From Vicugna pacos (Eukaryota; Chordata; Mammalia; Artiodactyla; Camelidae): DNA of 64,000 nt. Numbering within the stretch: position 1 is the first letter of the stretch; each line of letters starts with the position of its first letter. A program made the position numbers and the translations under genes. The stretch lies in NCBI RefSeq assembly GCF_048564905.1, contig NC_133006.1:28455501-28519500 (forward strand). Direction: 5' to 3'. Below, one piece after another: positions 11,701 to 22,709 of this stretch. The notes below the pieces were generated by a model, which did no database searches, was not told where the DNA came from, and saw nothing but the letters and a program-made list of their open reading frames with translations.

Positions 11701-12690
11701 GTTACAACATATTAAGCCTTTCAAATGCATTTACTTTATTTTTAATGATTTCCTGTTATATTAAATTCCTTAGGTAAGTTTGTAAAACCATTTATAATGA
11801 AATAAGTGCATTTTAGTGGTTGTTGATGGGTGGCAACAACCATTTAATTTAATTTAATAAGCTGTGCCTATTTAATCTTTTCTGTATCTATTTGATATCA
11901 TTGATAACAATTCATTCTGGAAGTTCAGAAATAGAAATGAATCATTAGGGTAACGTGTCCTTTTCTGCTTTCTCTATGCCCAATACACATACTTTGTCCA
12001 CTCTTGGTTCAAGAACTTTAGTGTTGGTTCATCCATCATATTCTGTGGGAAAGTAGTCCATGCACTAATAGCTCTCAGGGTCTAGATAATTTCTTTTCTA
12101 ATAATATTAGAAATTAGTAGTTAATGTATACAACAAAATATGTTGGTTGAAGTTTGGACAAAATAGTGTCTAGGGGAATAAATATAAAGTACATTTTTGG
12201 ATTTATAAGATATTTCTGAATACCTAAAAGAACTATGGCAGTATACTTTAAATTATTTCATTAACATGATGTCTTATTGAGAATTAGATCCTTAAACTCA
12301 ATTTTATTGTATATATTTGCTTTTTTACTCAGAGTATCATATCTCCTATCAGTCACCTGGTGAGGTATAAGTTTAAAAGATCACATTAGGGACCCTGCAT
12401 CATTCTGCCTTCTTACATCTCTCTTTACACATGTGGCACTTTTGGATAGAAATATTGGCTTTTTTTTCTGTGTATTTATTTGTATTTGTCCTATCTTTGA
12501 CATCAAACATTAATCACTACAAGGGTCACCCTCTCATGTTAAATAGCACAATTAGGAAAATTTTTCTTTCTCATACAAATGTAACTCACCTTAATAAAAT
12601 CTAAATGGAAACAAGTACACTGAACCAAAAATAAATTTGGGACATTCAAGATGATTTATTGTCTTGCATGCTGCTTTGCATTCTTTTTGG
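8701..12690. other. Long repeat-poor unique block
   Basis: About 4 kb with no recognisable transposon apart from a tiny CA run at 11495-11506. There is no convincing exon: the frames at 9381-9614 and 10122-10529 have no domain features. A long transposon-free stretch beside dense repeats is compatible with selection against insertions, but this is only a suggestion. Confidence 0.5.
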
Positions 12691-12694
12691 AAAG

Positions 12695-12925
12695 CAATTG
12701 TACTGTAGGGTTAAAAAGTTCTACGTCTGCAGCTAGAGTCCTTAGGTTCAAGTCCACTCATGTATCCTTTGGAAAGCTAAGTATTGTGTCCAAGTTTCCT
12801 TATCTATAAACGGGAGCAAAAATTTCTGGTAAATCATAGAGTTTTTAATAAGTATTATATGAGATATTGCACTTAGAACCCTTATTAGAGTATCTTGCTC
12901 ATAGTTGGCATTCAATTATTTTTTT
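12695..12925 (+). mobile_element. MIR SINE
   Basis: A diverged MIR: 'agggttaaaaagttctacg', 'ccttaggttcaagtccact', the core 'caagtttccttatctataaa' (MIR: cagtttcctcatctgtaaa), 'agtattatatgagatattgc' and the end 'atcttgctcatagttggc', followed by 'attcaatt'. Inactive. Confidence 0.85.
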
Positions 12926-12929
12926 GAAA

Positions 12930-14140
12930 AATCAAGAAAGAATAATGAAATAATGAATTGTTAGTAATAGACATGGAGGTGTCCCCTTCAAGGCAGGACT
13001 TCCTGGCCTCTGTAATTGTGGTCAGAAGTCTGCATTTGGCTGGCAGTATCTGCTGAGATTGCTTTACTGCAGAGAAATACCTCCTTCAAGATCACACCCT
13101 TTGGGATGTTACTGTCTTGATTAGATGCATGGATTAACCAAGGACATGGAAAGGGTTGCAGAGCATCTTAGGGCATGTGAGTGTCCTACATTATGATATG
13201 GTCATACTGGGCCAAGTGCTATGACATAGATTGCTGTAAAATAAAATCACTGAATAATTATTTATGAAAAGAAGGGGGAAACCCTATGTTATCCATGGTC
13301 TTTGTTGGTCCTATCTTACATTTGTCATGTCTTCTGTGAATCAAAGTCACTTTTTGTTGATTAACGTTTGAAAAATACATCTATATACTGGGATGAACTG
13401 AGCTGAAAACAGTTTCTGGTTTCCCTGCCACTGATTTGCATTAGCAATTTTCAGCTGTTGTTCTAGACATGGCTTTTTAAATTGCTTTCATATTGAATGA
13501 CAGCATTAAGAAAAAGAGGCTAAAAATCAAGAACCAAAATATTTGTGGTTCAATCTCAATCATGTAACCAATTTGTGTCTCCTTTTTCCTAGCCCTTGCA
13601 TTCTAGAAGAGAATAGGTAAAAATATTGTTTTCTAAATCTCTAGATCAGTGTGTAATATGAATGAAGAAAAATTATTGTTGGCTACAAGCCTTCACTCAT
13701 GCATTTAAATATACTGTTTGCTTTATTATAAGTGAATTTTGGGTCCAAGTCTATCAAAGTGATGTTCATAGAAAGTAGAGTTGTAGCATATCTAGAGTTT
13801 TATGAATATTGTTTCAATAGAACTAATGCCTATGGATTCTGTTGATTTTTCGGAGTGCATTCTCACTCTTTAATTTAAAATGCTAACTAAGAAGGAGCAC
13901 AGTAATTCAGTTACCATGGATGAAATGTGTGTGTCTGGAATGAGCTTATTGGTAACTTAAGAGACAAAATTAAAAAAAAAAATGAGAGACAAAATTGATC
14001 CAACTTTTAATCACCTAAGGCATTTCTTAGATGTGAAAACGTATTTCAGAAATACCTGCACATCTTCCAGTTTCAAACAGAAGCTGTGTGGTCAATGAGA
14101 CTTCCTGCCCATCAAATGTTATTTACCTTACATCTTTAAA
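12930..14140. other. Unannotated DNA
   Basis: I recognise no gene or repeat family. A short direct repeat of 'gagacaaaatt' brackets an A-run at about 13960-14000. Bases 12980-13250 are slightly more GC-rich and might hide an old LTR, but I cannot support that. Confidence 0.45.
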
Positions 14141-14144
14141 AACT

Positions 14145-15120
14145 TTAACTCTGACCAAGATAGCAACATAGGTCATTCTTGACTTTGCTACCCCTCACAA
14201 GAAGAACAACTAACAACTATTTAAGAATAAGATACCACTGAGAGAATCCTAGAGCATGGGGGCGAGGCTGAAGCAACCCCCTGCAGGGCAGAGACCACAG
14301 CAGGCTGCATTAGAGGGTAAGAGAAGCAGCTGCATGTTGACCACACTGCCCCTCCTCCAGCCCAGTTCAGCATCACATGGAGGGCTCCGCCAAAACTCCA
14401 GTTCCTCCAGTGGGGGTTGTGCCCCCTGTGGGGACAGCCAGCTCCCCCACCATCATTGTGGGTTTTTTGTGAGAGCCCCTACTACGATCTCATCCCACAA
14501 GAATTTCAGGGAGATTTGTGGGGTTCAATCACTGGGAATCTGACTGTGAAAGAGAAGAGAGTAGGGGCTTGCAACCACCTGCACACGGTCTTGGCAGACT
14601 GAGTTCCTATCTGCAGTGCCCAAGTAGTAATCCCAACTAGTGGCTTTTCTCATCTACAGAACCAAATTTGTTGTGTGCTTTGACCAGGGAATTCCGCAGG
14701 GTGCAGATCTGCCTAAATTGAACCCTCAGAGAAGGAGTTTTGCCAGTCCTAGAGCCTGGTTTGCTCACGCCCAGGCAAAGAGCTGAGTCACAGCCCTGAC
14801 CACTGTGGAAAGTGGCTAAAAACTTTCCAAATCTGTGAAAAGAAATGGACATCCAGATTCATGAGGCTCAAAGTATCCCAAATAGGGCTGTACTGAAACA
14901 CATTATAATGAAATTGCCATAAGTTAAATACGAAGAAAGAATTTTAAAAGCATCAAGAGAAAAGAAAGAAGTTACATAAACAGAAATCCCTAAAATTATT
15001 GATGGAATTCTCAACACAAATGTTTCTGATTATTAAAGAATAGGATAACATATTTAAAATATTGAAAAAAGCCTCAAGCAATAAAGAAAAAAATTATTTT
15101 TGAAACTCAATTTAGAGAAA
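14145..15120 (+). mobile_element. Old L1 (L1M-type) 5' region
   Basis: Begins with 'ctctgaccaagatagcaaca', 'tcattcttgactttgc' and 'aagaataagataccactgag', the type of leader seen at the 5' end of older L1M elements. It runs through a GC-rich 5' UTR (14250-14620, source of the frame 14256-14543). From about 14845 it reads 'atccagattcatgaggctc', 'acacattataatgaaattg' and 'agcatcaagagaaaag', which recur in old L1 5' regions. There is no ORF2. The 3' part is missing or too eroded to follow past about 15120. Confidence 0.65.
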
Positions 15121-15124
15121 ATTG

Positions 15125-16732
15125 GGGTATTAATTTCTTGAGGTATCATTGTCATAGTCATTGGAATTTTATATTCAATGTGCATTTACTTCCCTTTATT
15201 TATTTATTTATGTGTCATTTATTATTTAATTAATTAGTTAATTTTTTTAATTTCTAAATTTCAAGCATTGCTCATCTGGATGGGTAACTCTAAAATTTCT
15301 GTATGTTAGAAGTGAAATACAGTAAATTCATATGCTAAACCTACTAGTATCATTTAGTTTAAAACTATAGGAATATGGATAAATTGGTAGAATTTCTACT
15401 GATTATGAAAGTATTCTTTGAGACAGATCCCTTCCTTTGTGATAGGTGGGAACCATAAATTAAGAATGTTCATAAATAATCAATGATGTCAAAACTTTCG
15501 ACCTCAAAAATATTTTAAACTGCAAACCACAAATAGATTTGAAAAACTTAATTTGCAAGCTGTTGGATTTTGCATGTGTTGGGAGGGGAGTTGGGAGAGG
15601 GAGTATGTGTGCGCATGCCTCTGGTAAGGAAAGAAAGATGAGTTAGTTGCTCAAGCTGAAAAACAAATATGCTCCTCCCTTCTGCATGGAGGGCTATGTT
15701 TGGGAACAATGAAAATCTGTCACAACCGGGAAAACTAAGTAAGTGCATTAACCTGCTAAAGATCCCTTCTTAGTCCTTGATCTATTTAAAACATCAAGCT
15801 TCATTTCCACCCACTCCAGCATTCTCGTAGGTGCAAATGGCAACAAATGTCACATTGCTTGAAGGTCCCTGGCAGTGTTTATTAGGAAGCTAGGAAAAAG
15901 ATGCTGAAATGCATTTGTGAATCCAAATACGTCATCTAATATCTGCCATAATTTATTTTTCGAGGAAAGCTGTAATTCACTTGTGAAACACAGCATTGAC
16001 TTTGTCCGTGACAAAATAAATATATCCCATAGGTAACCCACATACTTTGTGAACTTATTTCAGCAGATACTGAGACTTTGATCACGTTGTATGATGACAA
16101 TTTCCACCTTTCAATTTTTATTGTTACTTTTATTGGGAAATAACATAATTTGGGCTATTTTTCTATATTAAGTAGATATAACCTTCACAAATAGATCTCT
16201 GGGGTGGGGGAGGAAATGAAATGCTTAATTGGTGGTAGTTTCCCATGAAATTTGGGCTATTGAGTATAACTTTTATTAATACTTTCACAAGTAAAAATGT
16301 TTGACTGTAGTCACAGTTCTGTAGCAATAGTCTCTAAACTGTAGTTAGCTTTATAATTACCTAGAAAACTTGTGGTTATTTTAGGCATTCTAAAGATCTT
16401 AGATATTCTCCATTAGAAAATAAAGTGTTTTATGTTTCAGAGTAGAAGCAGTGTGGGCAATTACTGTATTTCACAAGAATGGGAACTTAGGAACACACTG
16501 TCTCTGGTGTTTGTAGACTCACCTAAATACGCTCATTTTTTTTCATTTGAAAACGTTCATTGATTGTGCTGCATGCTGCACAGGACACAAAATTTTTCAG
16601 AAATAAATCAGTCTTTTCTCCAATGTGTAAACAATCTAGAAGGAGAGGAAAATAACGCAAACAAAACACTATATTCCTATGCAAGGAAAACTGTCATAGG
16701 AGTGCTGCAGAAACAGGTGCGGATTAGAGAGG
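15125..16732. other. Unannotated AT-rich DNA
   Basis: No gene or recognisable repeat. It contains a short ATTT-rich run at about 15198-15245. The minus-strand frames at 15548-15748 and 15850-16041 have no features beyond chance. Confidence 0.5.
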
Positions 16733-16734
16733 GG

Positions 16735-17680
16735 TCCCGCTAACCTCCCCTCTGAGCCTTAGACTTTTCTGTACACCTGCAACTGTGACATCTCCATTTG
16801 ATGTCTAACAGACGTCTCACTCTTACCATGTGGAAAACTGAGCCCCTGATATTTTTCAAACCTACTCCTTCTCTAGTCTTCAATTCAGTAAATATCAGCT
16901 TCACCCAGTACACAATATATGGAGTCATCTTAAGCTTCTTTCTTTTTCTCGTGTACCCCATCAATCCTTCAGCAATTCCTGTGGGCTCTACCTTATCCAT
17001 TGGTAAGAATTTATTCCAACTCTTCATCATCTTCCCCTTGAATGATTTCAACAGTCTCCTAACTAGTCTCTCACTTCTGCCATAGATCCCCTTTATGTAA
17101 AGTATTTGCAATACAGCAGCCAGAGTGAAACTGTTTAAACAGGGGACTTTTAATGTCACTACTTGAAACCCTCTAATGGCTTCCCATTTTTCTCTGAGTA
17201 AAAAACCAAGCTATTTATACACGAGGACCTATGAAATCCAGTTGCCTCTTTCTTCTGTGACCTCGTATCTTAATATTTTTCCTGTTTGAGCATTTGAGAG
17301 CAAATTCACATCCTTTCTGCTTCTCATACTCTAGAGATGTGCTCCTGACTCGGGGCTTCTTCTTGGAATGCTCTTCTGGTTAGCAGGTATTTCCAAAATG
17401 CTTGTAAGACATTTGGTTCACACCAAAAGACATGTGGTCCTATCCAAAATGTTCATGAATGTGTCTGGTCCACGCCAAATGGTTCTGGACAGGGCCAAAT
17501 ATCAAGGACCTTTTGGCATGAATGAAACATCTTATGAACATTTTAGATAGGACCAAACATCCTGCAAGTCTTCTCCCAAATATCTGCATGGCTTTCTTTC
17601 CTTCAGATCTACATTTAACTGTCACTTTTTGGGAAGTGTTGCCTTAGCTGCCCTTTCTATATTACTTAGGATAAGCTAGC
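16735..17680 (+). mobile_element. L2 LINE, split by a palindromic MITE
   Basis: An L2 body. Landmarks are 'gacatctccatttgatgtct', 'aacagacgtctcactcttac', 'gaaaactgagcccctgata', 'ggagtcatcttaagctt', 'aatggcttcccatttttctc', 'ctatgaaatccagttgcc' and 'cttcttggaatgctcttc'. The L2 match stops at 17388 and resumes at 17581 with 'tatctgcatggctttctttc' and 'actttttgggaagtgttgcc'. The missing interval is exactly the palindromic element at 17390-17580. No open ORF remains. The frame on the minus strand (16740-17159) is antisense to L2 and not a gene. Confidence 0.88.
17390..17580. mobile_element. TA-flanked palindromic MITE inserted in L2
   Basis: A 191-bp element bounded by TA on both sides (17388-17389 and 17581-17582), with arms that fold back on each other. 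The left end begins 'tttccaaaatgcttgtaag'. The right end read in reverse complement begins 'tttgggagaagacttgcag'. Inside, 'ggtcctatccaaaatgttca' on the left pairs with 'atgaacattttagatagga' on the right. A TA target duplication plus long inverted repeats suggests a Tc1/mariner or pogo-type non-autonomous element. The left arm has an extra 'gacat.tgg' duplication. I cannot name the family. Both strands give similar short peptides ('VVLSKMF', 'LVLSKMF'), as expected of a palindrome rather than a gene. Confidence 0.75.
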
Positions 17681-17860
17681 TACTGTAATACCTAGACCTA
17701 AACATGTATCCTGGCTCAAATATGGTTGAGATCTATTTCTCAGTCCATAATGGTCCAAGGCAGGTGATCCCAGGGGGAAGAACTCTTGGTTAATGGAGTA
17801 CTTTTCTCCCTGTGGTGATTCAGTTTCCATCCCTTCTTATGGGTCAACCATCCACTAGGT

Positions 17861-18064
17861 CAGGGGCCTGCCTGGTGGCCAAATCTGGGACATAAATGTA
17901 ATTTCTAATTTTGTATGGCCTCCTAGAAAAATTGTTGTTTATTTGTTTACATTTTAAGCAACTGTGGAAAAAACAAGAAGAATATGCAAATGTATATGGC
18001 CTATGAAATCTAAAATATTCTGTATCTAGCCCTTTATTTTTAAAGAAAATTTGACAATCCTTGG
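17861..18064 (-). mobile_element. hAT-Charlie MITE (MER33/MER58-like), inverted
   Basis: Starts 'caggggcctgcc' at its terminal repeat, then 'ggtggccaaatctggg' (family: ggcccgcgggccaaatctggcc). It ends 'atggcctatgaaatctaaaa', 'tattctgtatctagccctt' and 'tttgacaatccttg' (family: aagcctaaaatatttactatctggccctttacagaaaaagtttgccgacccctg). It has the same family layout as the copy at 4745 but the opposite orientation. The middle is diverged. Confidence 0.72.
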
Positions 18065-18144
18065 TCGAATCTAGGTGGTAGGTTAGAGCCAGATTAAATG
18101 TAGTCATCTAAAAGTTTAAAGTAGCATTTTTTTTCTATTTCTTT

Positions 18145-18252
18145 AGTAAACCCTTTAAAAATTAAAAGGAAAAAAACCCCTAGTCTGTGAGCCATTAAAA
18201 GAAGGTGGAGGGCTGGATTTGACCCAAATCCATAGTTTGTTGATGCCTGCTC
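18145..18252 (+). mobile_element. hAT MITE 3' half
   Basis: A short piece with 'gagggctggatttgacccaa', 'atccatagtttgttgatgcc' and 'tgctc', matching the right end of the same hAT MITE family (ggccagatttggcccgcgggccgtagtttgccgacccctg). Together with the copy at 17861 it leaves two hAT ends in opposite orientation within 400 bp. Confidence 0.65.
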
Positions 18253-18254
18253 TT

Positions 18255-19200
18255 GGTCATTAACTCACATTGAGGATAAAGTCATTTTCTAGACTACAAT
18301 CTCAACAGACAGTGAATTTTTTTTTTCATTAGCAAGTATAAAAACTATCAGCTCAATACCTTCCTCTTATGTTAAAATAGTGAGGTTTGCTTAGCTAAGG
18401 GGAAGTGGAGAAGAGGTAATTATTCTTCCGTGTATTTCTGTTGCTCTGACTTCACTGCTATCCAGCCACAGTCCAGTGGCCAGTGGAACAGGAGAATTGT
18501 AGTACTTGGAGGTCTTAAGCAGGTCTTAGTGATCATTTTCACTCGAACTAAAGTTTTACTTTAATAGCCTACAGGGGTAGCTATAGGGAAAATAATTATT
18601 ATACAAGTCAGGATAATGAACTTGGTTAAAAGGGGACTTTTCCTGGTATGTCCTGATAAAGCTTAAAGCATAAAGCACCTGTCACTTTAAATATATGTCT
18701 TTCTATTGTGGTCTCTGTATTCATGCCAGCAACATTCACTGTGAATTGTAACATTTCCCTACATGTATGACTAAGATGATAAAAATAACAACCTCGTGCT
18801 AATAGAATTTATTTACTTTGTGTTGAATTTCAGGCATACTAGCACACAGTGAAGATACAAAATTGTAACAAGCCAAATCAGTGATGGCCATTGTTTTGAA
18901 CACAGGAGAAATAACATTTTCCTGAGGGTTGGGGAAAAAAAAATGTGTAGACAAAAGACATGGAAATTGCACTTGCCAAAATAAGTCATGAGGTGAAATT
19001 TCCCTTTGTTCTCCTGTGAATTGAGTTAATATCAGGTGATATTTAACTTAACAATGAGGACATTGGAAAAGAATTGGCCACGCAGTATTAGGTCAGTTCA
19101 TACCAGTCTGCCTTTCCATTTTACTATATCGTACAAAATGGAGATAGTTGGAATATCTGGGATTATAATGTAGTTAAATCAGTGCAGGTAGCAAGTTTTC
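18255..19200. other. Unannotated DNA
   Basis: I see no gene or named repeat. Ordinary AT-rich unique sequence. Confidence 0.5.
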
Positions 19201-19202
19201 AG

Positions 19203-19330
19203 TTCAATTCAACACTCATTTGTTGAGGGCCTTCTATGTGCCAGGCATGTTTCTAGCGAATATGGATTTAATAAATATGTTACAACCCCTGCAATTAGGT
19301 ACCTACAGTTTATTGGAGAGGACAGTACCA
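19203..19330 (-). mobile_element. Ancient MIR/L2-type repeat fragment
   Basis: 'cactcatttgttgagggcct' and 'tctatgtgccaggcatgttt' match the common ancient repeat word 'attgagcacctactatgtgccaggcac', which I assign to the reverse-complement end of MIR or a related LINE tail. The family call is uncertain. Confidence 0.5.
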
Positions 19331-19446
19331 AGGAAGCCCACTGTGATGCTATGTGCTCGTCTCTGCAAATAAAGCCATCATCATGGAAGATCCCTTAGGT
19401 GGTATTAGCCTGGGAATCAGCTACTGTGGGTTCAAGCTTCCAATCT

Positions 19447-19540
19447 GCTCTGGTGGCCCTAGGCAAGATATGATGGTTGCTCTGGTGGCCTTGGGAAAGG
19501 TATGATGGTTGCTTTGGTGGCCCTCAGCAAAGTATGACGG
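19447..19540 (+). repeat. 32-bp minisatellite, about three copies
   Basis: Three tandem units start at 19447, 19479 and 19511, each beginning 'gctctggtggcc' or 'gctttggtggcc' and containing 'aagatatgatggtt'-like text. Units differ by a few bases. The period is 32 bp, not a multiple of three, and no reading frame depends on it. Confidence 0.85.
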
Positions 19541-19650
19541 ACTTTCTCTACTGTATCTTCATCTATATTATTGGGGGGAAAAGCACCTATCTTATAGGTG
19601 AGAGAATAAATAGGTAATAGATGTATAATAAATAGATTACTAGGCAGATG

Positions 19651-19667
19651 ATAGGTAGGTAGGTAGG

Positions 19668-19699
<32 letters not shown>

Positions 19700-19704
19700 T
19701 CGAT
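19651..19704 (+). repeat. Compound GGTA/GATA/GACA microsatellite
   Basis: Successive tetranucleotide runs: about four TAGG units, a few TAGA units, then about six GACA units, ending in 'gatcgatc'. The graded change between units is typical of slippage plus point mutation. Likely polymorphic. Confidence 0.92.
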
Positions 19705-19709
19705 CTTCT

Positions 19710-20788
19710 ATGTGATAACATTTGGCATAGGGAGCACGCTGTAAAGAAGTGTTTCTTCTTTCCTTCACCTAATCTACAGCGGGGTTAACCTAAAATACTT
19801 CAACATATCAAAGAAAAGATTAAAAATACTCAGTAATATTTTCCCACAGATAGTATAGCTGTTTGTTTTTAACACTACTCCATGTTTTTATAGCTACTTC
19901 ATAAATTTCAAGACTATCTCACTTTTGGTTCTACGTACTTTCACCAACTTACCTTGTTTGACATTTCAGTAACCAGAAGGGCCCCCACATTTGTGAATTA
20001 AAGACAGTTTGCCCACATTAGATTCCAATATTATTAGTCACAGGCTCATGAAATGTAGTAAAAAAACACATTTTGTTTTATTGTTTCATAGGAAACCTGT
20101 ATCTTGAGTTCATTTATTAAAGTAATGGGAGTGTGATTATTTTCTGTCTCATCCTTTGGCTATTGGGTTTTTTTTTAAATTCTTTGGTTGATTATGTATT
20201 TGTACAGATTTAACATCTGCAAAATACCTTTTAATCAATTATTGGCTATTCATAGTACAATAATTAGCATATGTGTGAAAATACATGGTTTGAACAACTG
20301 CTTGTTAAAATTCTGGCAAATATGGATCTTTTGTTTATTTGAAATGTCAAGGGGTTCTTGCAATGTATATCTTATTATAAATGTTTTAATTTCTATTACA
20401 GGTGTGTTTTATTATACAATATTAGAATACTTGGAAATGAATGCATTATGCAATCCCACATGACTTGAATTAGCAGAAGCCTTCTAGTAGCTTGTGTAAA
20501 TGTTTTCTCCCAGCTGTGTGTTTTACTGTTGCAGGACTAGATGTGAGAATATACTTCACAATTATCATGAATTCAAAAGGGAAATATGAGTTGCATCTGA
20601 GTGCAAAAATAAATATAAAAGAATTTTTTAAAAACTTGTTTTATCCCATCCTTTAGACAAGTATATGCCTAAACCACCCAACAAGATAATTTTCTTCCTC
20701 TCATGGTTATTTTATTTTCCTCTGCACAGTTTTAGTAAGTCTTCAATGCAATTATCCAGCATATCCTGGCTATAAAAGAGGCTTCATG
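19710..20788. other. Unannotated block with candidate conserved non-coding segment
   Basis: No gene or repeat was recognised. Bases 20180-20480 are repeat-free and dense in homeodomain- and POU-like words ('ttttaatcaattattggc', 'ataattagcatatgtg', 'gaatgcattatgcaatccc'). A perfect TATA-box-like 'ggctataaaagaggc' lies at 20768-20782, but with no supporting promoter context. Confidence 0.45.
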
Positions 20789-20816
20789 GTGTGTGTGTGT
20801 GTGTGTGTGTGTGTGT
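20789..20816 (+). repeat. (GT)n microsatellite
   Basis: Fourteen uninterrupted GT units followed by 'ttctatc'. The reading frame beginning in it (20793) is a low-complexity artefact at its start. Confidence 0.95.
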
Positions 20817-21540
20817 TTCTATCTAATTACTCTCTTGAATAGAGTAAGACTGCTAAAACTTTCTCAAGGCTTGAGTTTTATAGGAGGAGAAAAAACAGAA
20901 GAATGTAACCATCTTGAAATGGGAAAGGAATGCTTGAATCCTTGTGTGCTTAGAAAGGAAAGAGCAGTTATTTCTAGCTGGAGAAGTCAGTAGCACGGCC
21001 CTAAATAATGCACCGCTGGAACCACATGACTAGGAATTTGTGTTTAATCTTTGGGATAATTAGTGGCTGTAAGAGCTTCTCCCATAAAGGTTGAAAGGGC
21101 AGATAGTTCTGCAGCATCTTCACTGTTTTTGATGCCTATAAGCCAGATAGCAAAAGGAGAATTGAATAAAGGAAATCAGGGAAAAAATATGAAGGTTTTG
21201 CTAAAAAAGAAAGTGTCAGAAATTAGCAAGACAGCATCTCCTACATTGTGGAGAATGGAAAGTGGTGTTCCTGATAGAGGAGAAAATTGGGGAAAACAAA
21301 TGGACCGGGCTGAAAGCTTCCTACTGAATTGTTATCAGTGATGCAGATTCCGGAGATCATTTGTATGGGGATATAGTTTCTCAATTTTTACCAATGAAGC
21401 CAACATACTAGTTTGAAATCTGATTAGTGCTACTGGAAAAGGTAAACTTAGGATGCTGTGTTAACACACAGAAAAGCATCTTAGCAAGCTGAAGCTGTCA
21501 GTGAAGGTTTCCAGGAAGAGGCAAAGCCAGGACTGAGTAA
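20817..21540. other. Unannotated DNA
   Basis: No gene was recognised. The 92-codon frame at 21063-21341 lacks domains, and its codons look like ordinary A/G-rich non-coding DNA. Confidence 0.45.
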
Positions 21541-21617
21541 TGAAGGAAGAATGGGTGGAGAGGGAGGAGAAAGGAGGGGAGAGAGGAGGGGAGGGGGAGG
21601 GGCATAGGGGGAGGAGC
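21541..21617 (+). repeat. Polypurine tract with G-quadruplex motif
   Basis: An almost pure purine run on the plus strand. Within it, 21588-21611 has four G runs (GGGG, GGGGG, GGGG, GGGGG) separated by loops A, A and CATA, which is a strict G-quadruplex pattern. The mirror-like purine tract could also form triplex DNA. The minus-strand Ser/Pro-rich frame over it is a compositional artefact. Confidence 0.85.
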
Positions 21618-22525
21618 ATGCAGGAGACAGTAAGATGTCTCAGAGGAAATTTCAGCAAGTCAATTTCATGCAGCTCCATCCTGAATCCTTTTATAATAGA
21701 GGAGCAGAGGTAGACAGAATGGAAAGGGTAGAGGGATGGAGGAAGAAATAGAAATTAAATCAAAGTAGTAAGCAAATGCTTAGCAGACTATATTAGTTCT
21801 TTTCCACTGAATGAATGGTAAATTGAATGTTTTCATACAAAAAAATTATCATCACTTTCAGCACACCATTACTTTAAATTATTTTTTTTAAATATCAGAA
21901 TATTCAGCATTTCTCAGTCATCAGTAGGATGATTTTTGAGTGCCTGACTCTGAATTTACCCATCAGGAGATAGAGATAACAAAATTATTTTTATGCCTTT
22001 AAAGAGAAGCCTGTAGTCTAGTTTCATGAGGAATCACTACTTTAACTGGATATATTTTTTAATGTATTTCCTCTTTTTAAAAACATTACTAACACAATTC
22101 TTTCCAGTCCCCTGCCTCACTAGCAACAACTTACAGAATGATGCAACAGAATTCAGCAGTAAAGAACTAGAATATTTTCAAAGCACCAGAGAATTTTCCA
22201 GACTTCTGTCAGCCATAGCAGATGGCAACCCAACGATTCTGGAAACATAAGATTTTGGAAATGTGGTTCCTAGGTGATGGTGCTTACAAGGGCTATGGAT
22301 AATTTATAGATTTTTTTCACTGTACATTTCTGTGGCAAAATCAGAGCCTATCTATTCCAATTCGTTCAGGTCAGAAAAAACGTCAATTAGCCCCTATAAT
22401 GAAGCTGTGTTGGTAGAACCCCTGTCGGCACCTTTCTCCCAGAGAGAGTGGGGGTGGCTTTCCTACAAAAGATGGGGTCCAGTCCTTTTCTACTCCTGAG
22501 ATAAGGTTTTTGATTTGTAAATGTA
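21618..22525. other. Unannotated DNA
   Basis: No gene or repeat was recognised. The frame at 22026-22250 has no domain features. Confidence 0.45.
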
Positions 22526-22529
22526 AAAT

Positions 22530-22705
22530 GATTGAAAGGGGTATTACAGATTATCTAATACAAACTCCTAATTTCATAAGAAGAGAAATAGAGATGTAGA
22601 AGTTTCAGTGATTTACTTAATATCACACAGTTCGTGACAGAGTTTAGATTATAACCTACATCTTCTGACACTTGAGAGAATGTTCTTTCTTACCATGCCC
22701 CACTA
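22530..22705 (-). mobile_element. MIR SINE, inverted
   Basis: The reverse complement of MIR: 'agaagtttcagtgatttac' and 'ttaatatcacacagttcgtg' (consensus: gaggttaagtgacttgcccaaggtcacacagctagtaag), then 'acagagtttagattataacc', 'tacatcttctgacac' and 'gttctttcttaccatgcccc' (consensus: gctcttaaccactacgct). Diverged and inactive. Confidence 0.82.
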
Positions 22706-22709
22706 CCTC

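Noticed and set aside
16740-17159. 139-codon minus-strand open frame
   Set aside because: It is antisense to a recognisable L2 LINE.
17368-17625. Similar peptides on both strands, at first resembling a duplicated gene
   Set aside because: They are the two faces of a palindromic MITE, not coding sequence.
19651-19704. Regular short repeats, considered as a CRISPR-like or satellite array
   Set aside because: Pure tetranucleotide slippage without spacers, in eukaryotic DNA.
20768-20816. Perfect TATA-box-like word 30 bp upstream of a GT repeat
   Set aside because: No initiator, GC content, exon or conservation evidence; a single TATAAAAG is expected by chance in AT-rich DNA.
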